A stretch of DNA of 48,040 nucleotides, taken from NCBI GenBank assembly GCA_947440575.1, contig CANETF010000013.1, forward strand, positions 1-48,040. Direction: 5' to 3'. The notes under the pieces are model-generated. The model was given only the letters and a program-made list of their open reading frames with translations. It did not search any database and was not told the DNA's origin. A program made the translations under genes and the position numbers. Positions within the stretch are counted from its first letter, which is position 1. Every line of letters begins with the position of its first letter. The DNA comes from Verrucomicrobiaceae bacterium (GTDB taxonomy: Bacteria; Verrucomicrobiota; Verrucomicrobiia; Verrucomicrobiales; Verrucomicrobiaceae). This document shows, piece by piece, positions 18,262-26,698 of the stretch.

Positions 18262-18904
18262 GCAACGCTGTGAGATGCACGCTCACCCCCAAGCCTACCT
18301 CATCCTGCTTGCATCCCGTTTTCGAGTTTTGAGACACCCCAAAAAAGCTCTCACGTGTTGAGCTGAACAAGCACACTGAAAGCCCCTGGATCGACGACTG
18401 TCTGCTGCTGGCGGCAGGGCTCCTTGAGATCCGCGAATACTGCATTCGATCTTTGGGCAAACGCATCCCAACGGCGACTGGACCGACGTGGCGAAGGTCA
18501 CGGTGAGCCCATCGGAGACATCGCACTCCGCGTGATGAGCTGAGTGCTGCCGCAAGCACTCGATTTTTTTGATTCATGGGTGACTTCCTCTGCTGGCAGC
18601 GCTGAAGGCTCATCTCGGCGGAGCGAGATGCCTACTTTGCTGTCGCGCTTCGCATCTGCTTTTCATCATTCGATCCATCCAAACCTGCGAACAACTCTCA
18701 GAACTGATCAGCGGACATGATAGCCTACTCCATCTAGGATATTCTGAATCAGCTGGATGAGTTGATCAATAGGCTGCGGCGGTGAGATGGTTGTGGGGGG
18801 ACACAGTGCAATCGTGACGGTCGGTCCAGAAGCCCGGCGTTATCATAACACCTGCTTTTATTGTGGGAAACGCGAGGACGGACGCTGGCGGGCGTTTTCA
18901 TCAT
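18262..18904. other. 643-bp gap with possible decayed coding remnants
   Basis: No convincing gene. A short peptide-like stretch on the plus strand (about 18454-18534) reads THPNGDWTDVAKVTVSP before a stop, and ATG 18717 begins a frame broken by TAG at 18735 that then reads DILNQLDELINRLRR. Both could be remnants of lost genes, but each is too short to identify. A weak AGCTC/GAGCT stem lies near 18346. The promoter for the 18905 gene is presumably in the last 100 bases, but no clear -35/-10 pair was seen. Confidence 0.4.
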
Positions 18905-21619
18905 ATGTCCGCATCTCTTCAGGTCTGCTCCTTCGCTCTCTTCTTCACCGCGTCTTTATTCGCGCAGACGACACCGAAAAAGGTGCCTGGTCTCTGGACA
19001 CCTTCAGTCGTCACTAGCCCAGGCGCGGATTTTCAGGACGATGCACGCGGCGGTGCGATGATCATTGGGATGGATCGCACGGCGAAGGGGCGGATCTGGG
19101 GTTGCTGGACGGGCACGGGGGACAAGCCGGATGGGTATTTCCTGCTCGCGACGAGCGATGACGATGGCGCGACGTGGTCGAAGCCGCGTCTGGCGGTCGG
19201 GGCGCGGATGGAGGCGGCGCAGAAGGTGAGCGGGGCTCTGGTGGGGAATCTTTGGACGGACCCGAAGGGGCGTTTGTGGCTGTTTTTCGATCAGCAGCTC
19301 GGCGATCCGCAGAAGCGCATCACGAACTGGTTCATGCGCTGCGATGATCCCGATGCGGCGGAGCCGGTGTGGAGCATGCCGGTGATGTTTGCGGAAGGTT
19401 GCACGCTGAACAAGCCGACGGTGCTCAAGGACGGCTCGTGGCTGCTGCCGGTGTCGGATTGGCATCACAAGACGGCGCGGGTGTTTGCATCGACCGATGA
19501 AGGGGCGTCGTGGAAAGAGCGCGGCAGTTTGCAGTTCCCGGATTGGGAGTTCGACGAGCACATGATGGTCGAGTTGAAGGATGGTCGCCTGTGGATGCTC
19601 GCACGCACGAAAGGCCAGCCACACGAGAGTTTTTCCAACGATGGCGGCAAGACTTGGAGCGAGCCGAAACAGGCGGCGACGGTGCAGAATGTGAATGCGC
19701 GCTTCTTCCTGCGTCGGCTCAAATCGGGCCGCATTTTGTTGGTGAAGAATGGTTCGCCTGCCGAGCACCTTCAGAAACGCACGCACATGAGCGCGTGGCT
19801 TTCCGAAGATGAAGGCCAGACGTGGAAGGGCGGGCTGCTGCTCGATGAACGCAACGCGGTGTCTTATCCCGATGGCTTCGAAGCGCCCGATGGGCTCATT
19901 CACATCCTGTATGATTGGAACCGGCACACGGACGCGGAGATCCTGATGGCGAAATTTCGCGAGGAGGATGTGCTCGCGGGCAAAATCGTGTCGAAGGACG
20001 CGAAGCTGCTCATGCTCGCCAACAAGGCCACCGGCCCGAAGCCTGAAAAACTCTACAACGGCATCGAACTGCCCGACCAGTGGCCGCCGCGTTTTCGCGA
20101 GCCGAGCGACGCGGTGATGGAAGTTCCGTATTTGAAGAAGAAGCCGAAGGTGATTCCCATCGATCTTGGCAGGCAGCTCTTCGTGGATGATTTTCTCATC
20201 GAGAAAACCACGCTGAAGCGCACGTTTCATCAGGCGAAGAAATTTGAGGGTAATCCGGTCTTCAAAGCTGAGACGGAGCTTGAGAAGAAGCTTAACAACG
20301 TCGTCTATCTCGGCCAAGGCGGGGTATTCTATGAGCCGAAGGAGAAGCACTTCAAGATGTTCTACACAGCGGGCTGGCGCGGACCGCTTGCGCTGGCGAC
20401 GAGTCCGGATTTGAAGACATGGACACGGCCCGAACTGGGCCTGCATGGTGGCAATCTTCTTCTTCCCGAAGGTGCAGCGTGGAGCAACGGTGCGCGGACC
20501 ACAGCGGGCACGGACAATGCACTGTGGTATGACAGCAATGCGGGCGATCCGAAGGAGCGGATCAAATACCTCACCTGCTGGATGCATGTGCCGAAAGACC
20601 AGCGAGTGCCGGGGCTGACGCACAGCCTGCAGGTGTCCGATGGCGTGACCTGGTCGAAGCCGGTGCCCTGCACGACGCCTGCGGGAGACTACGGCTCGAT
20701 CTTCTACAATCCATTCCGGAAAAAATGGGTGCAGAGTATCAAACAGGATGGGCCGCGCGGGCGCAGTCGCTATTATGTGGAAAGCGATACCTTTTTGGAA
20801 GGAGCTGACTGGGACAAGGCGGTGTATTGGACGAACGCGGATTCCAAGGACAAACCGGAGCCAGCGGGAGGCTATGCAGGCAATCCGCAGGAGGGTGATC
20901 CACCGCAACTCTACAGCCTGGCGGCGGTGGCTTATGAAAGTCTCATGATCGGTATGCATCAGATTCATCGCGGACCAAACAATGACGTCTGCTCCAAAGG
21001 AGGCTTCCCCAAGCTCACTGACCTGGAACTCGGCTTTAGCCGCGACGGCTTCCATTGGGACCGGCCAGACCGAAGTGGCTTCATCCGTGGAGAGCGTCGG
21101 GAAGGGGCCTGGGACCGGGCTTACCTGCACACGACAACGGGTGTCTTTGTCGTGTTTGACGACCAACTGGTCTTTCCTTACTGCGCCTACTCCGGCGATG
21201 CCGGTGGCGGGCGTGGCGACATCTACGGTGGAGCCAGCGTCGGCCTCGCCACGTTGCGACGCGATGGTTTTGCTTCCATGGATGGTTCTGGCGAGCTGAT
21301 GACGCGTCCGGTTAAGTTCAACGGCAAACATCTCTTCGTGAACGTGAATGGCGAAGTGCGTGTGGAAGTGCTCGATGAGGCGGGGAAGGTGCTGCGAAGC
21401 TCCAAGGCGGCGGTGGGTGACCAGACGAAGCTCAAGATTGAATGGGAGGATGGCGCGGACTTGTCGGACATGGCCGGACGAAATGTGAAATTGTGCTTCC
21501 ATCAGGCGAAGGGCTCGTTGTATGCCTTTTGGGTCACGCCTGACGAAAATGGCAGCAGCGGCGGCTATGTGGGTGCGGGTGGTCCCGCATTCAGTGGCGT
21601 ACGTGACACCTCCAACTGA
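18905..21619 (+). CDS. secreted two-domain sialidase-like / five-bladed-propeller-like glycosidase fusion
   Basis: A 904-aa protein. ATG 18905 starts a signal peptide (MSASLQVCSFALFFTASLFA); the frame is open to 18863. The N-terminal half (about 30-390) is an exo-alpha-sialidase-type propeller with four Asp boxes (SDDDGATW, STDEGASW, SNDGGKTW, SEDEGQTW). The C-terminal half (about 420-900) begins at PIDLGRQLFVDDFLIE and has GH32/GH43-like propeller features (FYEPKEKHFKMFYTAGW, SPDLKTW, VSDGVTW, GSIFYNPFRKKW, FSRDGFHWDRP) and a terminal beta domain. VDDFLI modules of this type occur in uncharacterised planctomycete and verrucomicrobial proteins. The fusion suggests sequential attack on one glycan; substrate unknown. 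Confidence 0.8.
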   Translation: MSASLQVCSFALFFTASLFAQTTPKKVPGLWTPSVVTSPGADFQDDARGGAMIIGMDRTAKGRIWGCWTGTGDKPDGYFLLATSDDDGATWSKPRLAVGARMEAAQKVSGALVGNLWTDPKGRLWLFFDQQLGDPQKRITNWFMRCDDPDAAEPVWSMPVMFAEGCTLNKPTVLKDGSWLLPVSDWHHKTARVFASTDEGASWKERGSLQFPDWEFDEHMMVELKDGRLWMLARTKGQPHESFSNDGGKTWSEPKQAATVQNVNARFFLRRLKSGRILLVKNGSPAEHLQKRTHMSAWLSEDEGQTWKGGLLLDERNAVSYPDGFEAPDGLIHILYDWNRHTDAEILMAKFREEDVLAGKIVSKDAKLLMLANKATGPKPEKLYNGIELPDQWPPRFREPSDAVMEVPYLKKKPKVIPIDLGRQLFVDDFLIEKTTLKRTFHQAKKFEGNPVFKAETELEKKLNNVVYLGQGGVFYEPKEKHFKMFYTAGWRGPLALATSPDLKTWTRPELGLHGGNLLLPEGAAWSNGARTTAGTDNALWYDSNAGDPKERIKYLTCWMHVPKDQRVPGLTHSLQVSDGVTWSKPVPCTTPAGDYGSIFYNPFRKKWVQSIKQDGPRGRSRYYVESDTFLEGADWDKAVYWTNADSKDKPEPAGGYAGNPQEGDPPQLYSLAAVAYESLMIGMHQIHRGPNNDVCSKGGFPKLTDLELGFSRDGFHWDRPDRSGFIRGERREGAWDRAYLHTTTGVFVVFDDQLVFPYCAYSGDAGGGRGDIYGGASVGLATLRRDGFASMDGSGELMTRPVKFNGKHLFVNVNGEVRVEVLDEAGKVLRSSKAAVGDQTKLKIEWEDGADLSDMAGRNVKLCFHQAKGSLYAFWVTPDENGSSGGYVGAGGPAFSGVRDTSN

Positions 21620-21635
21620 TCTCATGAATCCAGAA

Positions 21636-22166
21636 TCACGCTTCCGGCCTGCGGCAAACGGCAAATGCATCCACGAGACGCCTGCGGAGCTGCTCGTCAT
21701 CAAAGGTGGTGATCAGGTGCTCAATTTCCACCGGGCGGATGAAGTGATGCTTCAGCATGACGCGGATGAAGGCGATGTCCTTCGGTCTCGCGGCATAAAG
21801 CTTAGCAATCGTCAGGTCGCACGGGTCAATGCACCAGCCCGTCGCGCCACCCGTGTTCTCATTACAAACCGGCGTCAGTCGCGATTCCCAGCCAGTTGGC
21901 AGCAAAGCGGTCTCCGGGCCGACGCCATCTGCGAAGTAACCGTAGGTTTCGCTGAAGCGAGACAGTTCACCGAGATTTCGCTCAATCTCGATGCGCATCT
22001 CAGGATTGTTCCGAGCATAGATGTCCAGTTCCATCGACTGGCGGAGCTCGCGCGGTGCGTCAGGATGCTTACCAAGCACCGACTGGCTGCCGATGATGAT
22101 AAAATCCTTTTCACCCGTCGTCCCGCTAGACGCCCGCAAGAGATGCTCGAGCTCGACGCGCTTCAT
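21636..22166 (-). CDS. DUF6036-like nucleotidyltransferase, candidate toxin
   Basis: A 176-aa protein. The N-terminal part has the minimal nucleotidyltransferase signature: GSQSVLG (from residue about 26) followed by an [DE]h[DE]h element, ELDIY. Further conserved-looking stretches are FSETYGYFADGVGPETALLP and NTGGATGWCIDPCDLTIAKL. I recall this layout from DUF6036-type nucleotidyltransferases, which are related to MNT/AbiEii toxins and are commonly preceded by a small partner gene. Its start lies 41 bp inside the 116-aa partner gene, so expression is coupled. It is convergent with the sialidase-like gene, 16 bp apart. The nucleotidyltransferase fold is likely; toxicity and target are inference. 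Confidence 0.75.
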   Translation of the reverse strand: MKRVELEHLLRASSGTTGEKDFIIIGSQSVLGKHPDAPRELRQSMELDIYARNNPEMRIEIERNLGELSRFSETYGYFADGVGPETALLPTGWESRLTPVCNENTGGATGWCIDPCDLTIAKLYAARPKDIAFIRVMLKHHFIRPVEIEHLITTFDDEQLRRRLVDAFAVCRRPEA

Positions 22167-22476
22167 ATTTTTCGAGGATTTTCAATCGCTGGTCTTGAGG
22201 CATTAAGGCAGCAAAAGGACTGCTCTGGCGCATTCGGGTCGCATCTTCACCGCGATCATCGAGCACACGCAGCACGCCCTCCACGCCATCGGCTTCGATC
22301 AAATCGAGCCACTCTTGCAGTGCATCTTTATTCTGGTCAGAGTAGTCCGGATTGCTCATCATACGCTCGATCCAGGCTGACACGAGCGCGAGCTTGCCGG
22401 GAGAGCGCCGCAAAATCCCAGCGATCACCTGATGCATCTCGTGGCTGCGCTCGTCGATGACTTGGTGCCAATTCAT
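22126..22476 (-). CDS. small partner protein of the nucleotidyltransferase, candidate antitoxin
   Basis: A 116-aa, mostly helical, charged protein (MNWHQVIDERSHEMHQVIAG at the N-terminus; MRQSSPFAALMPQDQRLKIL near the C-terminus). It is the first gene of a minus-strand pair and overlaps the nucleotidyltransferase gene by 41 bp. No DNA-binding motif was recognised. Similar small proteins sit upstream of DUF6036-like genes in other bacteria, to my recollection. An antitoxin or adaptor role is inferred from size, order and overlap. A good promoter (22482-22510) ends only a few bases before its ATG, so the transcript may be leaderless. Confidence 0.7.
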   Translation of the reverse strand: MNWHQVIDERSHEMHQVIAGILRRSPGKLALVSAWIERMMSNPDYSDQNKDALQEWLDLIEADGVEGVLRVLDDRGEDATRMRQSSPFAALMPQDQRLKILEKYEARRARASLAGV

Positions 22477-22481
22477 ACCCT

Positions 22482-22510
22482 ATTGTAAATCAATCCCCTC
22501 CGCCCGGCAA
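22482..22510 (-). promoter_or_regulatory. sigma-70-type promoter of the nucleotidyltransferase module
   Basis: Reading the minus strand, TTGCCG (22510-22505) and TACAAT (22487-22482) are separated by exactly 17 bp. The ATG of the first gene (22476) lies 5 bases after the -10 box. A transcription start at the usual distance would fall at or next to the start codon, giving a leaderless mRNA. Only sequence match supports this. Confidence 0.5.
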
Positions 22511-22523
22511 CCCGCACCTTTTC

Positions 22524-23456
22524 ATGAAACGCTTTCTCGACTGGTTCAATAATCTTTATGCGGTGTGGCTGGTTGCACTGGCTGTGATTGGTTTTTTTTG
22601 GCCGCAGACGATGCTTTGGTTCGACAAGCCATGGATCTTCTGGTCGCTGGCGGCGTCGATGCTTGGGATGGGGTTGACGCTGAGTGTTGAGGATTTCAAG
22701 GCCATTGGCAAAATGCCGGGGAGTGTGGCGCTTGGCTTTCTGGCGCAATACACGATCATGCCGCTTTCCGGCTGGCTTGTTGCCACCACCTTGAATTTGG
22801 AGGCTGGACTGGCTGTGGGGATCATCCTGGTTGCGAGTTGTCCGGGTGGGATGGCTTCGAACATGATCAGCTATTTGGCGAAAGCGAATGTGGCGCTGTC
22901 CGTGGTGCTGACGCTCGCTTCCACGATGCTGGCCTTCTTTTTCACGCCGATGTGGACGAGTCAGTTGGCAGGGAAATATGTGCCGGTGGACGCGTGGGGG
23001 CTGTGTGTCTCGGCCTTTCAGCTCACGATCGCGCCGGTGGTGTTGGGAGTGTTGATTCGATGGAAGCTGCCGCGGACGGCGGATCGGATCGGCACGTGTG
23101 GTCCGACCGTGGCGGTTTTGGCTTTCACGCTTGTCAGCGGGGGAATCGTTGCGGCGAGTGCGGATGCGATTGCGGCGAATTTTGGGAAGCTGGCGCTCGC
23201 GGCCTTCATGTTGCATGTGCTTGGCTTTGGGGTGGGCTATGGGCTTTCCAAGGTGCTGAGGTATCCTGAGTCGGTGGCACGGACGGTCAGCATTGAGGTA
23301 GGGATGCAGAATGGTGGCATGGCGGCATCGCTGGCCCGGGAGCATTTTGCTTTGATGCCGCTGGCGGCGGCTGCGGGGGTTTTTAGCGGGGTGCTGCAGA
23401 ATGTGATTGGGGGACTTTTGGCGGCGTGGTGGAAACGTCGCACGCCTTCTTCATGA
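22524..23456 (+). CDS. bile acid:sodium symporter (BASS) family transporter
   Basis: A 310-aa integral membrane protein with about nine to ten hydrophobic segments spread through its length. Family motifs include SMLGMGLTLSVEDF near residue 47, ASCPGGMASNMISYLAKAN near 110 and EVGMQNGGMAASLA near 260. The last two correspond to the crossed, unwound helices that bind Na+ and substrate in this family. Relatives move bile acids, pantothenate, pyruvate or other organic anions with sodium. The stop overlaps the next ATG (ATGA at 23453), and the kinase and aldolase genes that follow suggest that the imported compound is a sugar acid or similar organic acid. Substrate is inference. Confidence 0.9.
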   Translation: MKRFLDWFNNLYAVWLVALAVIGFFWPQTMLWFDKPWIFWSLAASMLGMGLTLSVEDFKAIGKMPGSVALGFLAQYTIMPLSGWLVATTLNLEAGLAVGIILVASCPGGMASNMISYLAKANVALSVVLTLASTMLAFFFTPMWTSQLAGKYVPVDAWGLCVSAFQLTIAPVVLGVLIRWKLPRTADRIGTCGPTVAVLAFTLVSGGIVAASADAIAANFGKLALAAFMLHVLGFGVGYGLSKVLRYPESVARTVSIEVGMQNGGMAASLAREHFALMPLAAAAGVFSGVLQNVIGGLLAAWWKRRTPSS

Positions 23457-24517
23457 GTCGGCGCGACATTTACTACTGGAAGTGTGACCGGCCGGCGGCG
23501 TTCCACGGCTCGAAGGTGGGTGGTCAGGCGGATGAAGCGATTGAGCCCCAGCTTGGGGAAGAGCTCAGGCGACACTTTGGGACCCAGGAAGTGACGTTGA
23601 AGCCGGGAGCGGGTCGCGGCAATCACCTCACTTGGAACGCGGAGGTGGCGGGTCGAGCGATGTTTGTGCGGGTTGAGAACGGACCGGAGGGAGATGGTCA
23701 TCTGGCCTTGGAGTCGGAGGTTTTGGATCGGGTTCGTGCGATGGGTGTGCCAACACCGAGGGTGTGGGGGTGTGATGCGTCGCGGAGGCGGGTGGCGTTT
23801 GCCTGGCAAGCGTTGGAACGGATTGCAGCGCCGGATTTGAATCATTGGTTCAAGAAGGGGGAACTTGAGGTGCCGAAGATTGCGTTCGACATTGGGGCGG
23901 CGGTGGGAAGGTGGCAGGGGATTGGGGTTTCGGGTTATGGGGTGCTTGACGATGGGCTGAGAGGTTTTCACGAATCCTATCGCGATTATTTTCAGCTGCG
24001 CCTTGGTGAGCATCTGGCGTTTTTGGTGGGGCATGGGTTTTTGAATCGTGGGCAAAGTGACAAGATGATGAGTGCGATTGAGGAGCATGATTCGTTGCTG
24101 GCTCTGGAACAGGGGTGTCTTGTTCACAAGGATCTGGCGCTTTGGAACATCCTTGGAAGCGAGGGGCGAATTGAGGCGTTTATTGACTTTGATGACGTGA
24201 TTTCGGGGGATGCGATGGATGACCTATCATTGCTGGGCTGTTTTCACGATGCCACGTTCGTGAGGGCGGCTCTGGAGGGCTATCGAAGTGAGCGAGAGTT
24301 GCCGGAGGAGTGGCAGCGTCGCTTTTGGCTGCATCTGCTGCGGAACATGATCGTGAAAGCTGTGATTCGATTGGGATCGGGGTTCTTTGATTGTGATGAC
24401 GGTCATTTTTTGATCGCCGGAGGCAGCAGTGGGCGGGAATTTCGTGAGTTTACGCAGCAACGGCTTTTCAAAGCCTTGCAAAGCCTGCGCGAAAATGCTG
24501 ACATTGGGGTTCTATGA
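23453..24517 (+). CDS. aminoglycoside-phosphotransferase-fold small-molecule kinase
   Basis: A 354-aa protein. I chose ATG 23453, which overlaps the transporter stop by 4 bp; the frame extends to 23426. The APH/choline-kinase-type catalytic loop is clear: H225-K-D227-L-A-L-W-N232, with the metal-binding DFD at 245-247 (FIDFDD). The N-lobe holds a GAGRGNH loop near residue 54 and FVRVEN. Residues about 75-140 vary between families and define the substrate pocket, and I cannot match them to a known one. Members phosphorylate hydroxyls of antibiotics, choline, homoserine, methylthioribose or sugars. Its position between an organic-anion transporter and an HpcH aldolase argues for a metabolic substrate, not antibiotic resistance. 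Confidence 0.85.
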   Translation: MSRRDIYYWKCDRPAAFHGSKVGGQADEAIEPQLGEELRRHFGTQEVTLKPGAGRGNHLTWNAEVAGRAMFVRVENGPEGDGHLALESEVLDRVRAMGVPTPRVWGCDASRRRVAFAWQALERIAAPDLNHWFKKGELEVPKIAFDIGAAVGRWQGIGVSGYGVLDDGLRGFHESYRDYFQLRLGEHLAFLVGHGFLNRGQSDKMMSAIEEHDSLLALEQGCLVHKDLALWNILGSEGRIEAFIDFDDVISGDAMDDLSLLGCFHDATFVRAALEGYRSERELPEEWQRRFWLHLLRNMIVKAVIRLGSGFFDCDDGHFLIAGGSSGREFREFTQQRLFKALQSLRENADIGVL

Positions 24518-25233
24518 ATGATTCTCCGCTTCGTGTTGGAACTTGGCTATCTGTAGGGTCTCCGGTTGTGGCCGAATTGGCGGCTGAATGTGGGTTTGAT
24601 TGGGTGCTTCTGGATTTGGAGCACGGATGTGATTCTGAGGCGGTGCTGCCGAGTCAGTTGCGGGCGCTGCGGGGATTTGAGACGCGGTCGATTGTGCGGG
24701 TGGCGGGATTGAATCCGGATTTGATTGGGCGGGTGTTGGATTGGGGGGCGCAAGGGATCATGGTGCCGCATGTGAACACGGTGCACGATGCGTTTCAGGT
24801 ACTGCGGGCGGCGCAGTATCCACCGAAGGGGCGGCGGGGGTATTCGAGTACGGTGAGAGCCTATGGATACGGGCTAAGGCCGCCGGGCGAGCATCCTGCG
24901 GCCCCGATGGTGATTGCCCAGATCGAGTCATTGGAAGGTGTCGAACATGCTTACGAGATTGCGGCGGTGGCGGGCATCGATGCGTTGTTTGTCGGGCCTT
25001 CGGATTTGAAGTTTGATTTGAAGGCGCATCATTCGGCGCGCACTTATGACGAGTGTTTGCAAAAGGTCGCGACAGCGGCGTTGGACCACAAGAAGCCTTG
25101 CGGGATCTTGGTTCGGACGGCTGAGGATATCGCTAAAGTGAAGGCTCTGGGTTATACCTGGCTGGCGATTGACTCGGACCTTGCGCTGTTGCGGGATGGG
25201 TTTGTTCGGAACGTTGCCGCGGCGAAGCTTTGA
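24514..25233 (+). CDS. HpcH/HpaI-family class II aldolase
   Basis: A 239-aa protein of normal length for metal-dependent 2-keto-3-deoxy acid aldolases (HpcH/HpaI, GarL and RhmA types), which cleave 2-keto-4-hydroxy acids to pyruvate plus an aldehyde. Visible signature residues are His37 in LDLEHG (general base), Glu138 in QIES and Asp164 in VGPSD (metal ligands), plus the GAQGIMVPHV stretch near 79. The start overlaps the kinase stop (ATGA). It ends the transporter-kinase-aldolase operon. No dehydratase or dehydrogenase accompanies it, so the substrate may arrive as a keto-acid or be made elsewhere. Which aldolase subfamily it belongs to cannot be settled by eye. Confidence 0.9.
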   Translation: MNDSPLRVGTWLSVGSPVVAELAAECGFDWVLLDLEHGCDSEAVLPSQLRALRGFETRSIVRVAGLNPDLIGRVLDWGAQGIMVPHVNTVHDAFQVLRAAQYPPKGRRGYSSTVRAYGYGLRPPGEHPAAPMVIAQIESLEGVEHAYEIAAVAGIDALFVGPSDLKFDLKAHHSARTYDECLQKVATAALDHKKPCGILVRTAEDIAKVKALGYTWLAIDSDLALLRDGFVRNVAAAKL

Positions 25234-25260
25234 CTCTGAAGTCTCGCCTTCAAGAGAGCT

Positions 25261-26607
25261 CTAGTTACCGATGCGGTAGAGTTTGTCCTGGGTGCGGATG
25301 AAGAGGCTATCCTGGGCGATGCCGATGGAGGCGCGGACGGATTGGTCGTTGCCGGAGGGTTTGGAGCCGTCGCCCATGTCGGCGGTGTGGAGGAGTTCGA
25401 ATTGGTCGCCAGCGGCTTTGACGACGAAGACTTCGCCCCAGAAGTTCATGCAGTAGATTTTGCCATCGGCAGCGGTGGGGGAGGCCTCCAATTTGGCACG
25501 AGAGGGGAGTTCGCCGCGCCAGATGACTTTGCCGGTGGCGGGTTCGATGCGACTGATGGCTTTGCGGTCGCTATCGAGGACGTAGAAGCTGCCCTCGTAA
25601 AAGAGGGGAGTGGAGACGTCGCTGGAAACTTCTTTGGAGTCGGAGGTCCAGGCGGGTTCGGTGAGGCCTTGGCTGCTGAGTTTGAAGCCGTAAACGGGGT
25701 TCTTTTTGGGAGCGCAGGCGAGAGCGAATCCGCCGCCAGCGGTTACTGAGGGGACGAGGCGCCAGTGGGCGATTTTTTCGGAGTTCCAGGACGGGGAGCG
25801 CCAGAGTTCTTTACCGGTATCGGCATCGTGGCCGGTGATGCAGTCGCCACCAACGATGAGCAGAGTGCGTTTGCCCTCGTGAGTGGTGATGACGGGTGAA
25901 GAGAAGGCTTCGAGGCTTTCCGAGACCGCGTCGGAGGGGCGGGTGACTTTCCAGAGGTCTTTGCCCGTGGCGGGGTCGATGGCGAGGATGTAGGAGGCCA
26001 TGTCTTTGCCGGGGGTGCCTTTGGGGAAGCCCTGGAATTCGAAGGTCTCATTGCGCTGAAGGACTTGGAGGTAAAGTTTGCCGTTGTCGAGGAGAGGGCT
26101 TGAACCGTAGGTCCACTGGGTGCCGAAGGCGCCGTGAGATTGGGTGAGGTCGCGCTTCCAGAGTTCGTCGCCGGAGTGGGAGTAGGCGGCGAGTTGAGCG
26201 TTGGAGAAGAGGAAGACCACGCGTTCGGAGTCGGCGGAGGGGGAGGGGTTGGCCATGTTGCTGCGGTCGTCCCAGCGGAGGCCGTCGGAGATGGCTTTGC
26301 GCCAGAGTTCCTTGCCGGAGTTGGCGTCATAGCAGAGGCCGACGAGTTTTTGTTCGGATGCGACGGGAGCGGTGAGGAAGACTTTGTCGCCGACGATGAC
26401 GGGGCAGGAGGCGGACATGCCGGGGACGGAGACGGCCCACTTGACGGCTTCGGATTTTGAGAACTTGGCGGGAAGGTTTTTGGCAGTGGTGGAGCCGTCT
26501 TGATTGGGGCCTCGCCAGTTGGGCCAGTCTGCCGCGAAAGAGGGGAGAAGAGTGGCGAGGGAGAGGGTGGTGGTGAGGAGGCGCTGAAGCTTCGTGGACG
26601 GACTCAT
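25261..26607 (-). CDS. secreted PQQ-like beta-propeller protein
   Basis: A 448-aa protein. ATG 26607 begins a signal peptide (MSPSTKLQRLLTTTLSLATL, cleavage near SFAAD); an in-frame ATG at 26643 adds 12 residues and is less likely. It has a DWPNWRGPNQDG opening and repeated tryptophan-docking blades (SGKELWRKAI, SGDELWKRDL, TGKDLWKVTR, TGKELWRSPS, TGKVIWRGEL). This is the PQQ_2 outer-membrane/periplasmic propeller common in Planctomycetes and Verrucomicrobia. True PQQ dehydrogenase active-site residues were not recognised, so a binding or scaffold role is as likely as enzymatic activity. It is convergent with the aldolase gene, 27 bp away, and stands alone as a transcription unit or follows the 26699-27376 gene. 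Confidence 0.85.
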   Translation of the reverse strand: MSPSTKLQRLLTTTLSLATLLPSFAADWPNWRGPNQDGSTTAKNLPAKFSKSEAVKWAVSVPGMSASCPVIVGDKVFLTAPVASEQKLVGLCYDANSGKELWRKAISDGLRWDDRSNMANPSPSADSERVVFLFSNAQLAAYSHSGDELWKRDLTQSHGAFGTQWTYGSSPLLDNGKLYLQVLQRNETFEFQGFPKGTPGKDMASYILAIDPATGKDLWKVTRPSDAVSESLEAFSSPVITTHEGKRTLLIVGGDCITGHDADTGKELWRSPSWNSEKIAHWRLVPSVTAGGGFALACAPKKNPVYGFKLSSQGLTEPAWTSDSKEVSSDVSTPLFYEGSFYVLDSDRKAISRIEPATGKVIWRGELPSRAKLEASPTAADGKIYCMNFWGEVFVVKAAGDQFELLHTADMGDGSKPSGNDQSVRASIGIAQDSLFIRTQDKLYRIGN

Positions 26608-26698
26608 AGGATGAATGGAATAGGGAACTGCTATGGAAGGCAAAACGGACTCAGATGTCGAGTTGTTTCGGCGGAGTTGGATTCGCCGAGGGGGAAGG

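Noticed and set aside
18262..18904. Replication origin at the skew change
   Set aside because: No cluster of DnaA boxes and no dnaA, dnaN or gyrB nearby; the left side has no steady opposite skew.
23453..24517. Aminoglycoside resistance gene
   Set aside because: The kinase fold is shared by metabolic enzymes, and the gene is locked in an operon with a transporter and an aldolase.
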